Positions 52,993 through 62,297 of a stretch of 64,000 nt of DNA are shown here, in pieces. Origin of the DNA: SZUA-35 sp963781035 (GTDB lineage Bacteria; Actinomycetota; Acidimicrobiia; Acidimicrobiales; SZUA-35); NCBI GenBank assembly GCA_963781035.1, contig CAWAEN010000015.1, positions 310,001 to 374,000 on the forward strand. The letters run 5' to 3'. The notes under the pieces are model-generated. The model had not been told where the DNA came from, ran no database searches, and worked only from the letters and a program-made list of their open reading frames with translations. A program made the position numbers and the translations under genes. The first letter of the stretch is position 1. Every line of letters begins with the position of its first letter.

Positions 52993-54078
52993 TCAGTCGA
53001 GCGGGCCGACTCGTGAGCCGTCCGGGGCGAAGACGTGGGTCGCCCCCGTGATGCTGACCGTGACGTGGTCGCCGCGATCGATCTCGGTTTCGCCGGCGTT
53101 GCGCACGACCAGCGTGACCAACTCGCCTTGATGCTCGACATGAACGAAAACGAACGACTCGGAACCGAGTTCTTCGACCACCGTCACGGTCCCGGGCAAA
53201 CCCTCGCCGCCAAGGGCCAAGTGCTCCGGTCGGACGCCGACGCCGAAGGTCTTTCCTTCCGTGTCGGCCAGGGCCTGTTTCACCTCGGGCTCGAGCGGGA
53301 CGGGCATGCCACCGATGGCGAGGGCCCCGTCGACGCGATCGACGTCGAGGATGTTCATGGCGGGCGATCCGATGAAGCCGGCCACGAAGCGGTTGACCGG
53401 CCTGGAATAGAGCGTCCGAGGACGGGCGACCTGCTGGAGAATGCCGAACTTGAGCACGGCAACTCGATGGCCCATGGTCATGGCTTCGACCTGATCGTGG
53501 GTGACGTACACCGTGGTGACGCCGAGCCTGGCCTGCAAGTCGACGAGCTCAGTGCGGGTCTGCACACGGAGTTTGGCGTCGAGGTTGGAAAGCGGCTCAT
53601 CCATGAGGAAGACCTGAGGACTCCGAACGATTGCCCGCCCCATAGCCACCCGCTGACGCTGTCCGCCGGAGAGGTTCTTCGGTTTGCGATCGAGGTATTC
53701 GGTGAGGTCGAGAATACGAGCGGCTTCGCGCACCTTCTCGTCACGCTCCTCTTTGGGAACCTTGGCCTGCTTGAGCGCAAAGCCCATGTTCTGGGCCACG
53801 GTCATGCTCGGGTAGAGCGCGTAGTTCTGGAACACCATGGCAATGTCGCGGTCCTGTGGCGGCTTCAGAGTGACATCAACATCGTTGATGTGGATGCTGC
53901 CTGAGGTCACCGTCTCGAGCCCGGCAAGCATCCGCAAGGCCGTGGACTTACCGCAGCCCGATGGGCCAACGAGCACGAGGAGCTCACCGTCATGGATGTC
54001 GAGGTTGAGCTTGTCCACTGCCGGGACTTCGCTGCCCGGATAGAGCCGGCTCGCCTCTTCGTATCGGACTTCAGCCAT
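52993..54078 (-). CDS. polyol/sugar ABC transporter ATP-binding protein (MalK/SmoK type)
   Basis: The 361-residue ATPase starts at ATG 54078 (MAEVRYEEASRLYPG). It has Walker A GPSGCGKSTALRMLAGLE, signature NLSGGQRQRVAMGRAIVRSP, Walker B VFLMDEPLSNLDAKLR, and a C-terminal MalK-type regulatory OB domain (VGVRPEHLALGGEGLPGTVT). Last gene of the operon; it energises uptake through the two permeases. Confidence 0.93.
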   Translation of the reverse strand: MAEVRYEEASRLYPGSEVPAVDKLNLDIHDGELLVLVGPSGCGKSTALRMLAGLETVTSGSIHINDVDVTLKPPQDRDIAMVFQNYALYPSMTVAQNMGFALKQAKVPKEERDEKVREAARILDLTEYLDRKPKNLSGGQRQRVAMGRAIVRSPQVFLMDEPLSNLDAKLRVQTRTELVDLQARLGVTTVYVTHDQVEAMTMGHRVAVLKFGILQQVARPRTLYSRPVNRFVAGFIGSPAMNILDVDRVDGALAIGGMPVPLEPEVKQALADTEGKTFGVGVRPEHLALGGEGLPGTVTVVEELGSESFVFVHVEHQGELVTLVVRNAGETEIDRGDHVTVSITGATHVFAPDGSRVGPLD

Positions 54079-54132
54079 CGGTACTACCCCTCTGATTCGT
54101 GTTGACGTTGCTTGCACTCGTCCTGTGGTACA

Positions 54133-55002
54133 TCACTTGATTGCTCCCATGGCCAGACCACGGATCATGCGTTTCTGGGCAACCCAGCCGGCGACGACGA
54201 CCGGGAGGGTGGCCAGGACAGATGCAGCGCTGAGTCCAGCAAGGAACTGGCCTTGGAACTTCTGCTGCGAGTTCACCCAGACCGGGATGGTGGATGCACC
54301 AGTCGGGTTCAACTGGATGGCGAAGAAGAATTCGTTCCAGGCAAAGATCACGCAGAGCAGTGCAGTTGCTGCCAAGCCAGGGGCCACGATCGGCAGGATC
54401 ACCTGACGGAGCTGCCCCATCAGGCTGCAGCCATCGATCTGGGCCGCTTCGATCAGTTCCTTGGGTACTTCGGCAAAGAACGATCGCAACATCCACACTG
54501 CGAGGGGCAGGTTCATCGCTGTGTAGAGGATGATCAGAACGGTGCGGGTTCCCAGCAGGTCGAGGTCGCGGGCGATGATCCAGATCGGCATGATGATGCC
54601 GACGATGGGCAGGAACTTCGTGGAGATGAAGAAGAACAACACGTCGCGCCATTTCCGCATCGGGCGGATCGCCAGTGCGTAGGCCGCAGGCACGGCGAGG
54701 ATCATGACGAGGATCGTGGAGATCAGCACGATCCAGAACGAGTTGGCAAACGCCTCGCTGAAGCTGAGGAGACCAGCGTTCGCCTCGGTGACTTCGCGGA
54801 AGCGATCGAGCGTCGGGTCGAAGATGAGCGTTGGGCTTGCGTTGGCAACCGCCTCGCTCTTGAAACCGTTCAGCACGAGCCAGAACAGCGGGAAGAAGAA
54901 CAGGAGGCCGATGAACCACGTCAGCAGACCGAGGAGGTTCGCCACAACACGGTTCTGGCCGAGGATGGGTTCGGCTTTGGGGGCTCTGGTGAAGATGGCC
55001 AT
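54133..55002 (-). CDS. polyol/sugar ABC transporter permease (MalG type)
   Basis: This 289-residue protein has six membrane helices (LLTWFIGLLFFFPLFWLVLN, FWIVLISTILVMILAVPAAY) and the ATPase-coupling EAA loop VPKELIEAAQIDGCSLMGQL. It ends with the MalG-type tail. It shares one base with the upstream permease stop. Confidence 0.92.
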   Translation of the reverse strand: MAIFTRAPKAEPILGQNRVVANLLGLLTWFIGLLFFFPLFWLVLNGFKSEAVANASPTLIFDPTLDRFREVTEANAGLLSFSEAFANSFWIVLISTILVMILAVPAAYALAIRPMRKWRDVLFFFISTKFLPIVGIIMPIWIIARDLDLLGTRTVLIILYTAMNLPLAVWMLRSFFAEVPKELIEAAQIDGCSLMGQLRQVILPIVAPGLAATALLCVIFAWNEFFFAIQLNPTGASTIPVWVNSQQKFQGQFLAGLSAASVLATLPVVVAGWVAQKRMIRGLAMGAIK

Positions 55003-55916
55003 CAGACTTCGTCCTCCAGCAGGTTCGAGAGCACTCTCAGGCCGATGTTGGCGATGATGATCGAGGCGATCACCACGATGATCGAATACGAAGATGCGAG
55101 GCCGAAACGGTTACCACCGCCGATGGAGCGCTGTGCGATGTAGAACGGCAGGTTCTTGGCACCGGGTTGACCGCCGACGATGACTTCGATGTGGTCGTAC
55201 ACCTGAATGAGATAGATCGCTCCGAGCAGGGTGCCGAGTTCGAGGAAGGGTCGAAGCTGGGGGAACGTGATCTGACGGAACGAACCCCAGGCAGTGGCAC
55301 CGTCGACCCGAGCCGCTTCGAGCACCGACTGATCTTGCCCCTGGAGGCCAGCGAGCACGATCAACATCATGAACGGGCTCCACTGCCAGATGAGCACGAT
55401 CACCACCGAGGCCAGTGGGTACTTGGTGGCGAACTCGATGGATTCGATGCCGACCTGGTTGAGCACCCAGTTGATGATGCCGAAGGTGGCGTTGAACATC
55501 TGGGTCTTCCACATGAAGCCGGCGACCACGGGCATGACCAAGAACGGGGTGATGAGCAGGGTGCGGATGAACCCTTGCCCGAAGAATTTGCGATCGAGCA
55601 GGATGGCGAGGCCCGTCCCCACGATCAGCGAGCCAAGCACCGCCATGACAGTCATTTGGACGCTGATCCAGGCGGCGTCGCGGAAGAACTTGTCGCCAGC
55701 GAGGCTGCCGTAGTTGTCGAAACCGATGAACTCGCGTGGTTCCGGGGTGTCGAGGCGCCATTCAGTGAGGCTGTAGAACAGCGTGAACAGGAACGGGATC
55801 TGCGTCACGAGGATCGTGAAGATCAGGGCCGGCAGAATCGGCAGACGACGCTTCCACCCTTCACGGCGTTGCAGTCTGCGCACTTCAGCCTCGTGGCTGA
55901 TCACTGTGCTGGTCAT
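55002..55916 (-). CDS. polyol/sugar ABC transporter permease (MalF type)
   Basis: This 304-residue permease has a cytoplasmic Arg-rich start (RRLQRREGWKRRLPI), the loop FYSLTEWRLDTPEPREFIGF with NYGSLAGDKFFRDAAWISVQ, and the EAA loop DQSVLEAARVDGATAWGSFR. It is separated from the binding-protein gene by a hairpin that probably sets expression ratios. Confidence 0.92.
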   Translation of the reverse strand: MTSTVISHEAEVRRLQRREGWKRRLPILPALIFTILVTQIPFLFTLFYSLTEWRLDTPEPREFIGFDNYGSLAGDKFFRDAAWISVQMTVMAVLGSLIVGTGLAILLDRKFFGQGFIRTLLITPFLVMPVVAGFMWKTQMFNATFGIINWVLNQVGIESIEFATKYPLASVVIVLIWQWSPFMMLIVLAGLQGQDQSVLEAARVDGATAWGSFRQITFPQLRPFLELGTLLGAIYLIQVYDHIEVIVGGQPGAKNLPFYIAQRSIGGGNRFGLASSYSIIVVIASIIIANIGLRVLSNLLEDEV

Positions 55917-55972
55917 TCAACTCTCCCCTCGATCTCGAATTCGACCTTCGCTCACGACCCACTACTCACGGC

Positions 55973-56010
55973 GCGAAACCCGGTCGCACAAGGCTCCGAT
56001 CGGGTTTCGC
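55973..56010 (-). terminator. hairpin between binding protein and permease genes
   Basis: GCGAAACCCG (55973-55982) pairs perfectly with CGGGTTTCGC (56001-56010). Hairpins in this place commonly act as partial terminators or 3' stabilisers so that the binding protein is made in excess. Confidence 0.6.
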
Positions 56011-56025
56011 ACCGAAAGTCAAGGA

Positions 56026-57417
56026 TCAGCTGCTGATTTCAGAGGCGATGATGTGGCAATCGGCCACCATTTCCTCGGTGCTGATCGAGCCAGCGATGGC
56101 TGCGGAGAGCAATTCGCCACAGCGGGTGCCGACGTCCTGCCACTCGGGAATGCCGACGTACTGCACACCGGGAAGACCGGGCCGCGGCGTGGTGCCGGGG
56201 TTGTCGATCGGTGCGGCGAGCATGGCGTCGAGGGTGCGCTGGGCGAAGGCCGAGGCAGCCTCGAGGTACTCGGGGCGCTCGTAGAGCGAGGTACGGGTTC
56301 CCGGGGGAACGGCACGCCAGCCGTCTTCCGATGCAACCAGCTCGTGGTAGTCAGCGTTGGTCGCCCAGTCGATGAACTGCCATGCAGCATCCTGGTCGGT
56401 GGTGCTGGCCGGGATGGCGAGGGTCCAGGCCCAGAGCCAACCAGATGCGTCGGTCACCTTGGTCGGAGCGAGTGCGAAGGCCGTGTTGGCGACAACGTCT
56501 TCGGGGAAGAGGCTGGCGGCCACGGTTGCGTCGTACCACATGGCGACCTTGCCCTCTTCGTAGAGCGTCTTGCACTCGTTGAAGCTGGAGTTGGCTGCAT
56601 CGTCTTCGCCTGCGTCCTGGGCGAGATTCACGTAGAAGTCAAGGGCTTCCTTGAACTCGGGCTGATCGACCTGCGATTCGCCGACCGATCCGTCGTCGTT
56701 CGCGAGCCACCAGGTGCCACCGAAGGTGTTGAGCACGGTGGTGAAGGCGGCGGTGTTGTCGCCCCAGCCGGGCTTGCCACGGAGGCAGATGCCGGCCATC
56801 TCGTCGGTGTCGATCTCGCGAGCGATCTCGGCAACTTCGTCCCACGTGGGAGCATCGGGCATCGTGATGCCGGCTGCGTCGAGCACGTCGGCGCGGTACA
56901 TGACGAACGACGACTCGGCGTAGAACGGCGAGGCGTAGAGCTCACCATCGACCGAGAGGCCGTTGCGGACAGCCGGGATGAGGTCGTCGATGTCGTAGGT
57001 GTCGGATGCGGCAGCCAGGTCGTTGAGACCGACGAGCCAACCGTTGGCACCGAACTGCGGCGTCTCGTACATACCGATCTGGACGACGTCGAACTGCTCG
57101 CCACTCGCGCCGACGTCACGGGTGGTGACCTCACGCAGGGTCTGCTCGTCGAGGACGGTGATTTCCACTGCAATGCCGGTCTCCGGCGTGAAGTACTCGG
57201 CTGCAAGCTCACCCATGCGGGTGATGTTGTCGTTACCAACGATGGCGACGGTGATGGAGCGGTCGGCTTCCATGGCCTCGCCGTCGTCACCACCGTCGTC
57301 ATCGCCGCTGTCATCGCCGCTGTCATCGCCGGCTGCGGTCGTGTCCGACGCGTCATCGCCATCGCTACCGCCGCAGGCAGCGGCGATCATCGCAAATGCG
57401 GCCAGAAGGCTCAGCAT
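56026..57417 (-). CDS. polyol/sugar ABC transporter substrate-binding lipoprotein
   Basis: The 463-residue protein has a short hydrophobic start and lipobox (MLSLLAAFAMIAAACGG), then an acidic repeat linker (GDDSGDDSGDDDGGDDGE) and a type 1 extracellular solute-binding fold (SITVAIVGNDNITRMGELAA, DVVQIGMYETPQFGANGWLV, YASPFYAESSFVMYRADVLD, WAWTLAIPASTTDQDAAWQF). Pairing with a divergent mannitol dehydrogenase suggests mannitol/sorbitol as ligand. The signal peptide lacks a basic residue; no better in-frame start exists upstream. Confidence 0.9.
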   Translation of the reverse strand: MLSLLAAFAMIAAACGGSDGDDASDTTAAGDDSGDDSGDDDGGDDGEAMEADRSITVAIVGNDNITRMGELAAEYFTPETGIAVEITVLDEQTLREVTTRDVGASGEQFDVVQIGMYETPQFGANGWLVGLNDLAAASDTYDIDDLIPAVRNGLSVDGELYASPFYAESSFVMYRADVLDAAGITMPDAPTWDEVAEIAREIDTDEMAGICLRGKPGWGDNTAAFTTVLNTFGGTWWLANDDGSVGESQVDQPEFKEALDFYVNLAQDAGEDDAANSSFNECKTLYEEGKVAMWYDATVAASLFPEDVVANTAFALAPTKVTDASGWLWAWTLAIPASTTDQDAAWQFIDWATNADYHELVASEDGWRAVPPGTRTSLYERPEYLEAASAFAQRTLDAMLAAPIDNPGTTPRPGLPGVQYVGIPEWQDVGTRCGELLSAAIAGSISTEEMVADCHIIASEISS

Positions 57418-57436
57418 GAGGAGCCATGGGCTCCTC
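57418..57436 (-). promoter_or_regulatory. hairpin covering the binding-protein ribosome-binding site
   Basis: GAGGAGCC and GGCTCCTC (57418-57425, 57429-57436) form an 8-bp stem with a 3-base loop ending at the base before the ATG. In the mRNA the GGAGGAG ribosome-binding site is half of this stem, so translation may be controlled by its opening. Confidence 0.5.
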
Positions 57437-57612
57437 CCTTTTGGTCTGCTCGGGTCATCTGATCTCCCCTAGAGATTCATGTGGTCGGAGAACGAGGTGT
57501 CCTCCGTCACTCCAGGTTTTAGTTGCGTTCATGTGGGATTGCAAGCGAAGTTGTGGTTTTTCCTTCGGATTGACACCGGACATGGGGGCTAGCGCCTGCG
57601 TTCGTGTTGGTA

Positions 57613-57618
57613 TAGGGT
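57613..57618 (+). promoter_or_regulatory. -10 element TAGGGT, leaderless mannitol dehydrogenase promoter
   Basis: TAGGGT (within TATAGGGT) is followed by seven bases and GTG 57626, the same layout as fliW. A TTGACA occurs about 40 bases upstream (57571-57576), too far to be its -35. The rest of the 57437-57612 gap shows a small ATCTC/GAGAT dyad and nothing else recognisable. Confidence 0.5.
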
Positions 57619-57625
57619 GCAAAAC

Positions 57626-59056
57626 GTGACGAACGACTCACCTACGACTCCGACCATCGATGACGCCTACGACCGAGCGACGCTGCGCCGAAGCATCGTC
57701 CACATCGGCGTCGGAGGCTTTCACCGAGCCCACCTGGCGACCTACGTCGACGATCTCTGCCGGGCGGGCAATGTCGACTGGTCCATCGTGGGAGCAGGAG
57801 TGCTGCCCGGTGATGCGGCGATGGCCGAGGCACTCGACGCCCAGAACGGCATGTACACCCTCATCGTTCGGGGCCAGGACACCACGACCGTCCAGGTCAT
57901 CGGCAGCATTGTGGACTATCTGCACGCATGGCCGGACGCGGAGGAACTCATCAACCGGATGGCCGAACCCACCACGCAGGTCGTGTCGCTCACTGTGACC
58001 GAAGGTGGCTACCCCGTCGACGACACCGACGGAACCTTCGTGGCCGGCTCGCCGAATGCGGCACCTGGCTCTGCGTTCGCCATCCTCGCCGAAGGTCTCG
58101 AACGACGGCGGACGACCTCGGGCGCCCCCATCACGGTCATGAGTTGCGACAATGTCATCGGCAACGGTCATGTCACGGCCGCCGCCGTTCTGGGTTGCGC
58201 TGAGGCGCACGGTCCGGCCCTGACGTCGTGGATCGAAGACAACGTCAGTTTCCCCAACAGCATGGTCGACCGCATCACGCCCGCGTCGGCGCCGAGCGAC
58301 CGAGCATGGCTCCTCGAGCATCACCACATCGACGATCAATGGCCGGTCGTGACCGAGCCATTCCGTCAATGGGTCGTCGAGGACGATTTCGCCGGCGATC
58401 GCCTGCCGCTGGAGTCGATCGACGTCATCGTCACCGACGACGTCGAGCCATACGAGCTGATGAAGCTCCGCCTGCTGAACGCCGGCCATTCGTGCATTGC
58501 CTATCTCGCGGCCCTGCTCGACGTCGAAACGGTGTCCGATGCGATGGCTCAGCCGGAGATCGCTGCGTTCCTCACAAGGTTCCTCGAGGCCGAAGCTCGC
58601 CCCGTTCTCCCCCCGATCGTCGGCATCGACATCGACGACTACATCGCCACACTCGTGCACCGGTTCTCCAACCCGAACATCGGCGACCAGATCGCTCGCC
58701 TCTGTCTCGACGGTTCGGCGAAGTTCCCCAAGTTCCTCGTTCCCACGATCCAGCGCCAGCTCGATGCCGGCGGGCCCGTGGATCTGAGTGCACTGGCCAT
58801 CGCAGGCTGGTGCGAGTATCTGAACGGCACGACCGAATCCGGGGCGACGATCGACCTCGCCCGAGATCCACACCTCGAGCAGGCCGTGGCCGCGGCCACG
58901 GCATCGAAGACCGAACCCACCGCGTTCCTCGCCTTCGAAGCCGTGTTCGCCGATCTTCCGCCATCGTCTCGATTCCACGAGGCCTTCGCCAACGCCGTTC
59001 AGGGCCTCCGCGCAGACGGGGTACGCTCCACCATCGAGCGGCTGCTCCGCCAGTGA
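57626..59056 (+). CDS. mannitol dehydrogenase family protein
   Basis: The 476-residue long-chain polyol dehydrogenase oxidises mannitol or a related polyol/uronate with NAD+. The N-terminal motif is VHIGVGGFHRAHLATYVDDL; the catalytic region has DDVEPYELMKLRLLNAGHSC (the Lys-Asn-His set K-x5-N-x2-H). The GTG at 57626 is chosen from the TAGGGT-N7-GTG promoter; GTG 57617 adds three residues. It is divergent from the polyol ABC operon and followed by a DeoR regulator. Confidence 0.9.
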   Translation: MTNDSPTTPTIDDAYDRATLRRSIVHIGVGGFHRAHLATYVDDLCRAGNVDWSIVGAGVLPGDAAMAEALDAQNGMYTLIVRGQDTTTVQVIGSIVDYLHAWPDAEELINRMAEPTTQVVSLTVTEGGYPVDDTDGTFVAGSPNAAPGSAFAILAEGLERRRTTSGAPITVMSCDNVIGNGHVTAAAVLGCAEAHGPALTSWIEDNVSFPNSMVDRITPASAPSDRAWLLEHHHIDDQWPVVTEPFRQWVVEDDFAGDRLPLESIDVIVTDDVEPYELMKLRLLNAGHSCIAYLAALLDVETVSDAMAQPEIAAFLTRFLEAEARPVLPPIVGIDIDDYIATLVHRFSNPNIGDQIARLCLDGSAKFPKFLVPTIQRQLDAGGPVDLSALAIAGWCEYLNGTTESGATIDLARDPHLEQAVAAATASKTEPTAFLAFEAVFADLPPSSRFHEAFANAVQGLRADGVRSTIERLLRQ

Positions 59057-59081
59057 GCCGGACCATCACGGAGGGCGCCCA

Positions 59082-59873
59082 ATGACCGACCGATCGACCG
59101 AGACCCCCGCTCTGTTCCAGAGCGAGCGTCAACGTCAGATCGCCTCCCTCACGCACCAGTTCGGCCGGGTCGAGGTGTCCCAGCTCGCCGATCGATTCGA
59201 GGTCACCACAGAGACCATCCGCCGGGATCTGTCCGATCTCCAGCGACAGAAGTTGGTGCGCAGGGTGCACGGTGGCGGCATCCCGTGGGAGAACTCGGCG
59301 TTCGAACCTCTCGTTGCCGTCCGAGCCGATCGCAACGACAACGAGAAGCGCCGACTCGCCGCCCGGGCCATCGGCGAACTGCCGGATCGCGGCTCGATCA
59401 TCATCGATTCGGGAAGCACCTTGACGAGGTTCGCCGAGGCCATTCCGGACGGGCTCGAGTTGAACGTCGTCACCAACTCACTACCCATCGCGCAAGCGCT
59501 GTCCGAACGCGATTCGATCGAAGTCTTCGTCACGGGCGGCAAGCTGCGCAGGAACACCTTGGCCTTGGTCGACGAACACGCGATCGAAGCGATCGCTCCG
59601 CTCTCGGTCGACACGCTCTTCATCAGTGCAGACGCGGCAACCGCACCAACCGGCCTCACCACCCCGTATCCGGAGGAGGCAGCCCTCAAGCGGGCGATGA
59701 TCCGAAGCGCCAGACGCGTCGTTGCCCTGGTCGATCACACCAAGTTCGCCAAGGACGAGTTCATTCGCTTCGCCGAGTGGTCCGACATCGACGTACTCGT
59801 CACGACCTCCGAACTCGACGAGACCGTCGCCGCTGCGATCGAAGCGACGGGTACCACCGTTGTCCTCGCCTGA
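59082..59873 (+). CDS. DeoR family transcriptional regulator
   Basis: The 263-residue protein has the DeoR helix-turn-helix (VEVSQLADRFEVTTETIRRD, LSDLQRQKLVRRVHGGG) and the sugar-phosphate sensing domain (IIIDSGSTLTRFAEAIPDGL, VVTNSLPIAQALSE, DTLFISADAATAPTGLTTPY). It is the likely repressor of the divergent polyol uptake and oxidation genes. Confidence 0.92.
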   Translation: MTDRSTETPALFQSERQRQIASLTHQFGRVEVSQLADRFEVTTETIRRDLSDLQRQKLVRRVHGGGIPWENSAFEPLVAVRADRNDNEKRRLAARAIGELPDRGSIIIDSGSTLTRFAEAIPDGLELNVVTNSLPIAQALSERDSIEVFVTGGKLRRNTLALVDEHAIEAIAPLSVDTLFISADAATAPTGLTTPYPEEAALKRAMIRSARRVVALVDHTKFAKDEFIRFAEWSDIDVLVTTSELDETVAAAIEATGTTVVLA

Positions 59874-60687
59874 ACCACCGTCGGCTCCCGATCGGCCTCC
59901 AAACCTGCGCGCCTCGTCATCGGCGCGGCACCTCGCCCGAGTTGCCGCAGAGGTGGCAAGCCAGGCATCAACGCTCGTTCGAGGCGCGATGGGCCGGGCG
60001 GAACTGGCCGGTACCAAGACCACACCGACCGATGTCGTGACACAGACCGACATCGAGTCAGAGACTCACATCCGGCGCGAACTCCTCCAACGATGCCCCG
60101 GATCCTCGATCGTCGGCGAGGAGCTCACCGACGATCACGGGCTCAACGACATCGAATGGATCGTCGACCCGATCGACGGGACGGTGAACTTTCTCTATGA
60201 CCTCCCGGTCGTGGCGGTGAGTATCGCTGCACAGGTCGGCTCCGTCGTGGTGGCCGGGGCTGTCACCGATGTGATCCGGGGCGACGTCTTCATCGCGGTG
60301 CGGTCCGAGGGAGCAACGTTGAACGGCCGGCCGATCACGGTCGGCGACCCGGGTTTGCTGTCCCGGTCGCTGGTCGGCACAGGATTCTCCTACGACGCCT
60401 CCCGTCGCCGGCGGCAGGCCGAGATCGTGTCGCGCATCCTGCCGGCCACCCGGGACATCCGGTGCATGGGGTCGGCGGCGCTGAACCTCTGCTGGGTCGG
60501 ATGCGGCCGCCTCGACGGCTACTACGAGCAGGGCACTCAGCCATACGACTACGCCGCGGCCGCGCTCGTGGCACAGGAGGCAGGAGCTCGCGTCGAATTG
60601 CCGGACGACAACGAACTCTCGCTCGTTCTCGGAAGCCGGCCGGATCTGTTCGACCAACTCCGCTCGCTGATCGACACGGCGAACTGA
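59860..60687 (+). CDS. inositol monophosphatase family protein
   Basis: The metal-dependent phosphatase signature is complete: GEELTDDHGLNDIEWIVDPI with DGTVNF, and late GTQPYDYAAAALVAQEAGAR. It hydrolyses inositol or sugar phosphates; grouping with polyol genes suggests a polyol/sugar phosphate. The frame overlaps the DeoR gene; TTG 59860 (LSSPEPPSAPDRPP) is the most likely start because no ATG or GTG fits before the conserved core. Confidence 0.88.
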   Translation: MSSPEPPSAPDRPPNLRASSSARHLARVAAEVASQASTLVRGAMGRAELAGTKTTPTDVVTQTDIESETHIRRELLQRCPGSSIVGEELTDDHGLNDIEWIVDPIDGTVNFLYDLPVVAVSIAAQVGSVVVAGAVTDVIRGDVFIAVRSEGATLNGRPITVGDPGLLSRSLVGTGFSYDASRRRRQAEIVSRILPATRDIRCMGSAALNLCWVGCGRLDGYYEQGTQPYDYAAAALVAQEAGARVELPDDNELSLVLGSRPDLFDQLRSLIDTAN

Positions 60688-60690
60688 AGC

Positions 60691-61557
60691 TCAGAACAGC
60701 AGGGACGATCGCTCGGCGTCGCTTCGGTGCTCCCACAACGCGAGGAGCGGGGCAATGGCGGTGTCCGCTCCCTCAGCGATCCTGGCCACGGCCATCACTG
60801 CCTCCCACCGGCGAAGCTCGCCGCTCGCGACCGACAGCTGTTCCTGCCAGGACCGCAGATAGGACCGATGCATCAGCTCGAACATCTCGGTGTTCGCACC
60901 CCGAAGATGTTGACGGTCCTCCAGATCGAACCCGGGTCGCATCAACAGGGAGCTTCGGACCACGTCGGCGAGCGGATGTCCGATCGAGGCATCGAACCAA
61001 TCGATCACCATCGGCCCGGTCCGACTCATCAGGACATTCCCAGGGTGGAGGTCTCCGTGCAGGATCGCAGCCCCGCTCGGAAGCTCGGCGACGATCCGTC
61101 CGGCCTCGCGACGATGCGCGTCGCTGATCTGGGCGCACCCGGCGACCTTGCCGGCCAGCCGTGTTGTCAGATCGGGGAGTCCACTCGGAAGCCCGGCGGC
61201 GTGGATCATCTTCTGCACGGTCACCAGTTCGTCGATCAGGACCGGCACGTCGGAGGGATGATCCAGCATCCGCTCCCACATCGATGGCCCATCAATGCGT
61301 TCGAACACCACACATGACCGTCCGCTGATGGTCACCACATCGAGGACGGCAGGAGCTGGAAGGCCGAAGGTATTGATCGCGGCTGTGAGATCTGCCTCGA
61401 CCTCGGCCCAGTGCGCCGGCGTGTCGGGGCGCGGCACCTTCACGACCGCATCACGGCCGAACTCGAAGACGTCCGAGGTTCGCCCTGCAGCCACCAACGA
61501 ACCGGGCCTCACACCACCGGCGCCGTCGTGCCGATCCCCCACGGATGACGCCATCAT
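60691..61557 (-). CDS. aminoglycoside phosphotransferase (APH) family kinase-like protein
   Basis: This 288-residue protein has the APH/choline-kinase fold with the catalytic loop AAILHGDLHPGNVLM and the metal-binding MVIDWFDASIGHPLADVVRS. The N-lobe shows GRTSDVFEFGRDAVVKVPRP. Physiological substrate unknown; it need not confer drug resistance. It overlaps the sigma factor gene and ends three bases from the converging phosphatase. Confidence 0.85.
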   Translation of the reverse strand: MMASSVGDRHDGAGGVRPGSLVAAGRTSDVFEFGRDAVVKVPRPDTPAHWAEVEADLTAAINTFGLPAPAVLDVVTISGRSCVVFERIDGPSMWERMLDHPSDVPVLIDELVTVQKMIHAAGLPSGLPDLTTRLAGKVAGCAQISDAHRREAGRIVAELPSGAAILHGDLHPGNVLMSRTGPMVIDWFDASIGHPLADVVRSSLLMRPGFDLEDRQHLRGANTEMFELMHRSYLRSWQEQLSVASGELRRWEAVMAVARIAEGADTAIAPLLALWEHRSDAERSSLLF

Positions 61558-62297
61558 GCCCGCAACTTCTCGCGCAGTTCCTCGAGTGTTCTCCGAAGCA
61601 AGCGGGACACGTGCATCTGACTGATGCCGACCCGATCGGCGATGTCGGCCTGGCTGAGATCCTCGAAGAACCTGAGCTCGATGATGGTGCGGTCCCGCTC
61701 CGACAATTCGGCCACCATGTCACGCACCGCCAGTTCGAGCTCGGTCTGGTGAAACCCGGGATCTATGGCACCGAGGCGCGATGAGATGGTCATGCCGTCA
61801 TCGTCCTCGCCTCTACCCGCGTCGATACTGGTCGCCCGATAGGCCGATTGCGCATCGAGCGCTTCGATGACCTCGTCGACCGAGAGCTCGGCCCGTGCCG
61901 CCAATTCGTCGATCGTCGGCGGGCGGCCCTGTTCGTTCGACAACTGTTCGCGCACCTGCCGAACCAACGCCGATCGCTCCTGCAGGCTGCGAGGTACACG
62001 GACAGCCCACGAACGATCGCGAAAGTACTTCTTGAGTTCTCCGTCGATCGTGCGGCCGGCGAATGTCGAGAACTGGACACCGAACTCAGGGTCGAAGCGG
62101 TCGACGGCTTTCACCAGCGCCAGCTGCGCGACCTGGCGAAGGTCCTCGCTCTCGACTCCCCGGTCCTTGTACCGCTTGGCGAAGTACTCCGCGAGTGGTG
62201 CGAAGCTCTCGACCAACTCGTTTCGGACCGTGGCCGAGCCGGTCCGAGCCAGCTCGGCGAATTTCTCCGCTCGCCAGGCGTCGTCCGGGCGGGTCAC
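61554..62297 (-). CDS. RNA polymerase sigma factor, SigF/SigB type
   Basis: This 247-residue group 3 sigma has region 2 (ESFAPLAEYFAKRYKDRGVE, SEDLRQVAQLALVKAVDRFD, FGVQFSTFAGRTIDGELKKY, FRDRSWAVRVPRSLQE), region 3 (GRPPTIDELAARAELSVDEV) and region 4 (LSERDRTIIELRFFEDLSQA, DIADRVGISQMHVSRLLRRT). It overlaps its probable anti-sigma gene by four bases, the RsbW/SigB arrangement used in general stress control. Confidence 0.93.
   Translation of the reverse strand: MTRPDDAWRAEKFAELARTGSATVRNELVESFAPLAEYFAKRYKDRGVESEDLRQVAQLALVKAVDRFDPEFGVQFSTFAGRTIDGELKKYFRDRSWAVRVPRSLQERSALVRQVREQLSNEQGRPPTIDELAARAELSVDEVIEALDAQSAYRATSIDAGRGEDDDGMTISSRLGAIDPGFHQTELELAVRDMVAELSERDRTIIELRFFEDLSQADIADRVGISQMHVSRLLRRTLEELREKLRA

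Noticed and set aside
60691..61557. Aminoglycoside resistance gene
   Set aside because: Only the general APH kinase fold is visible and it is embedded in a stress-sigma operon; no feature points to drug modification.
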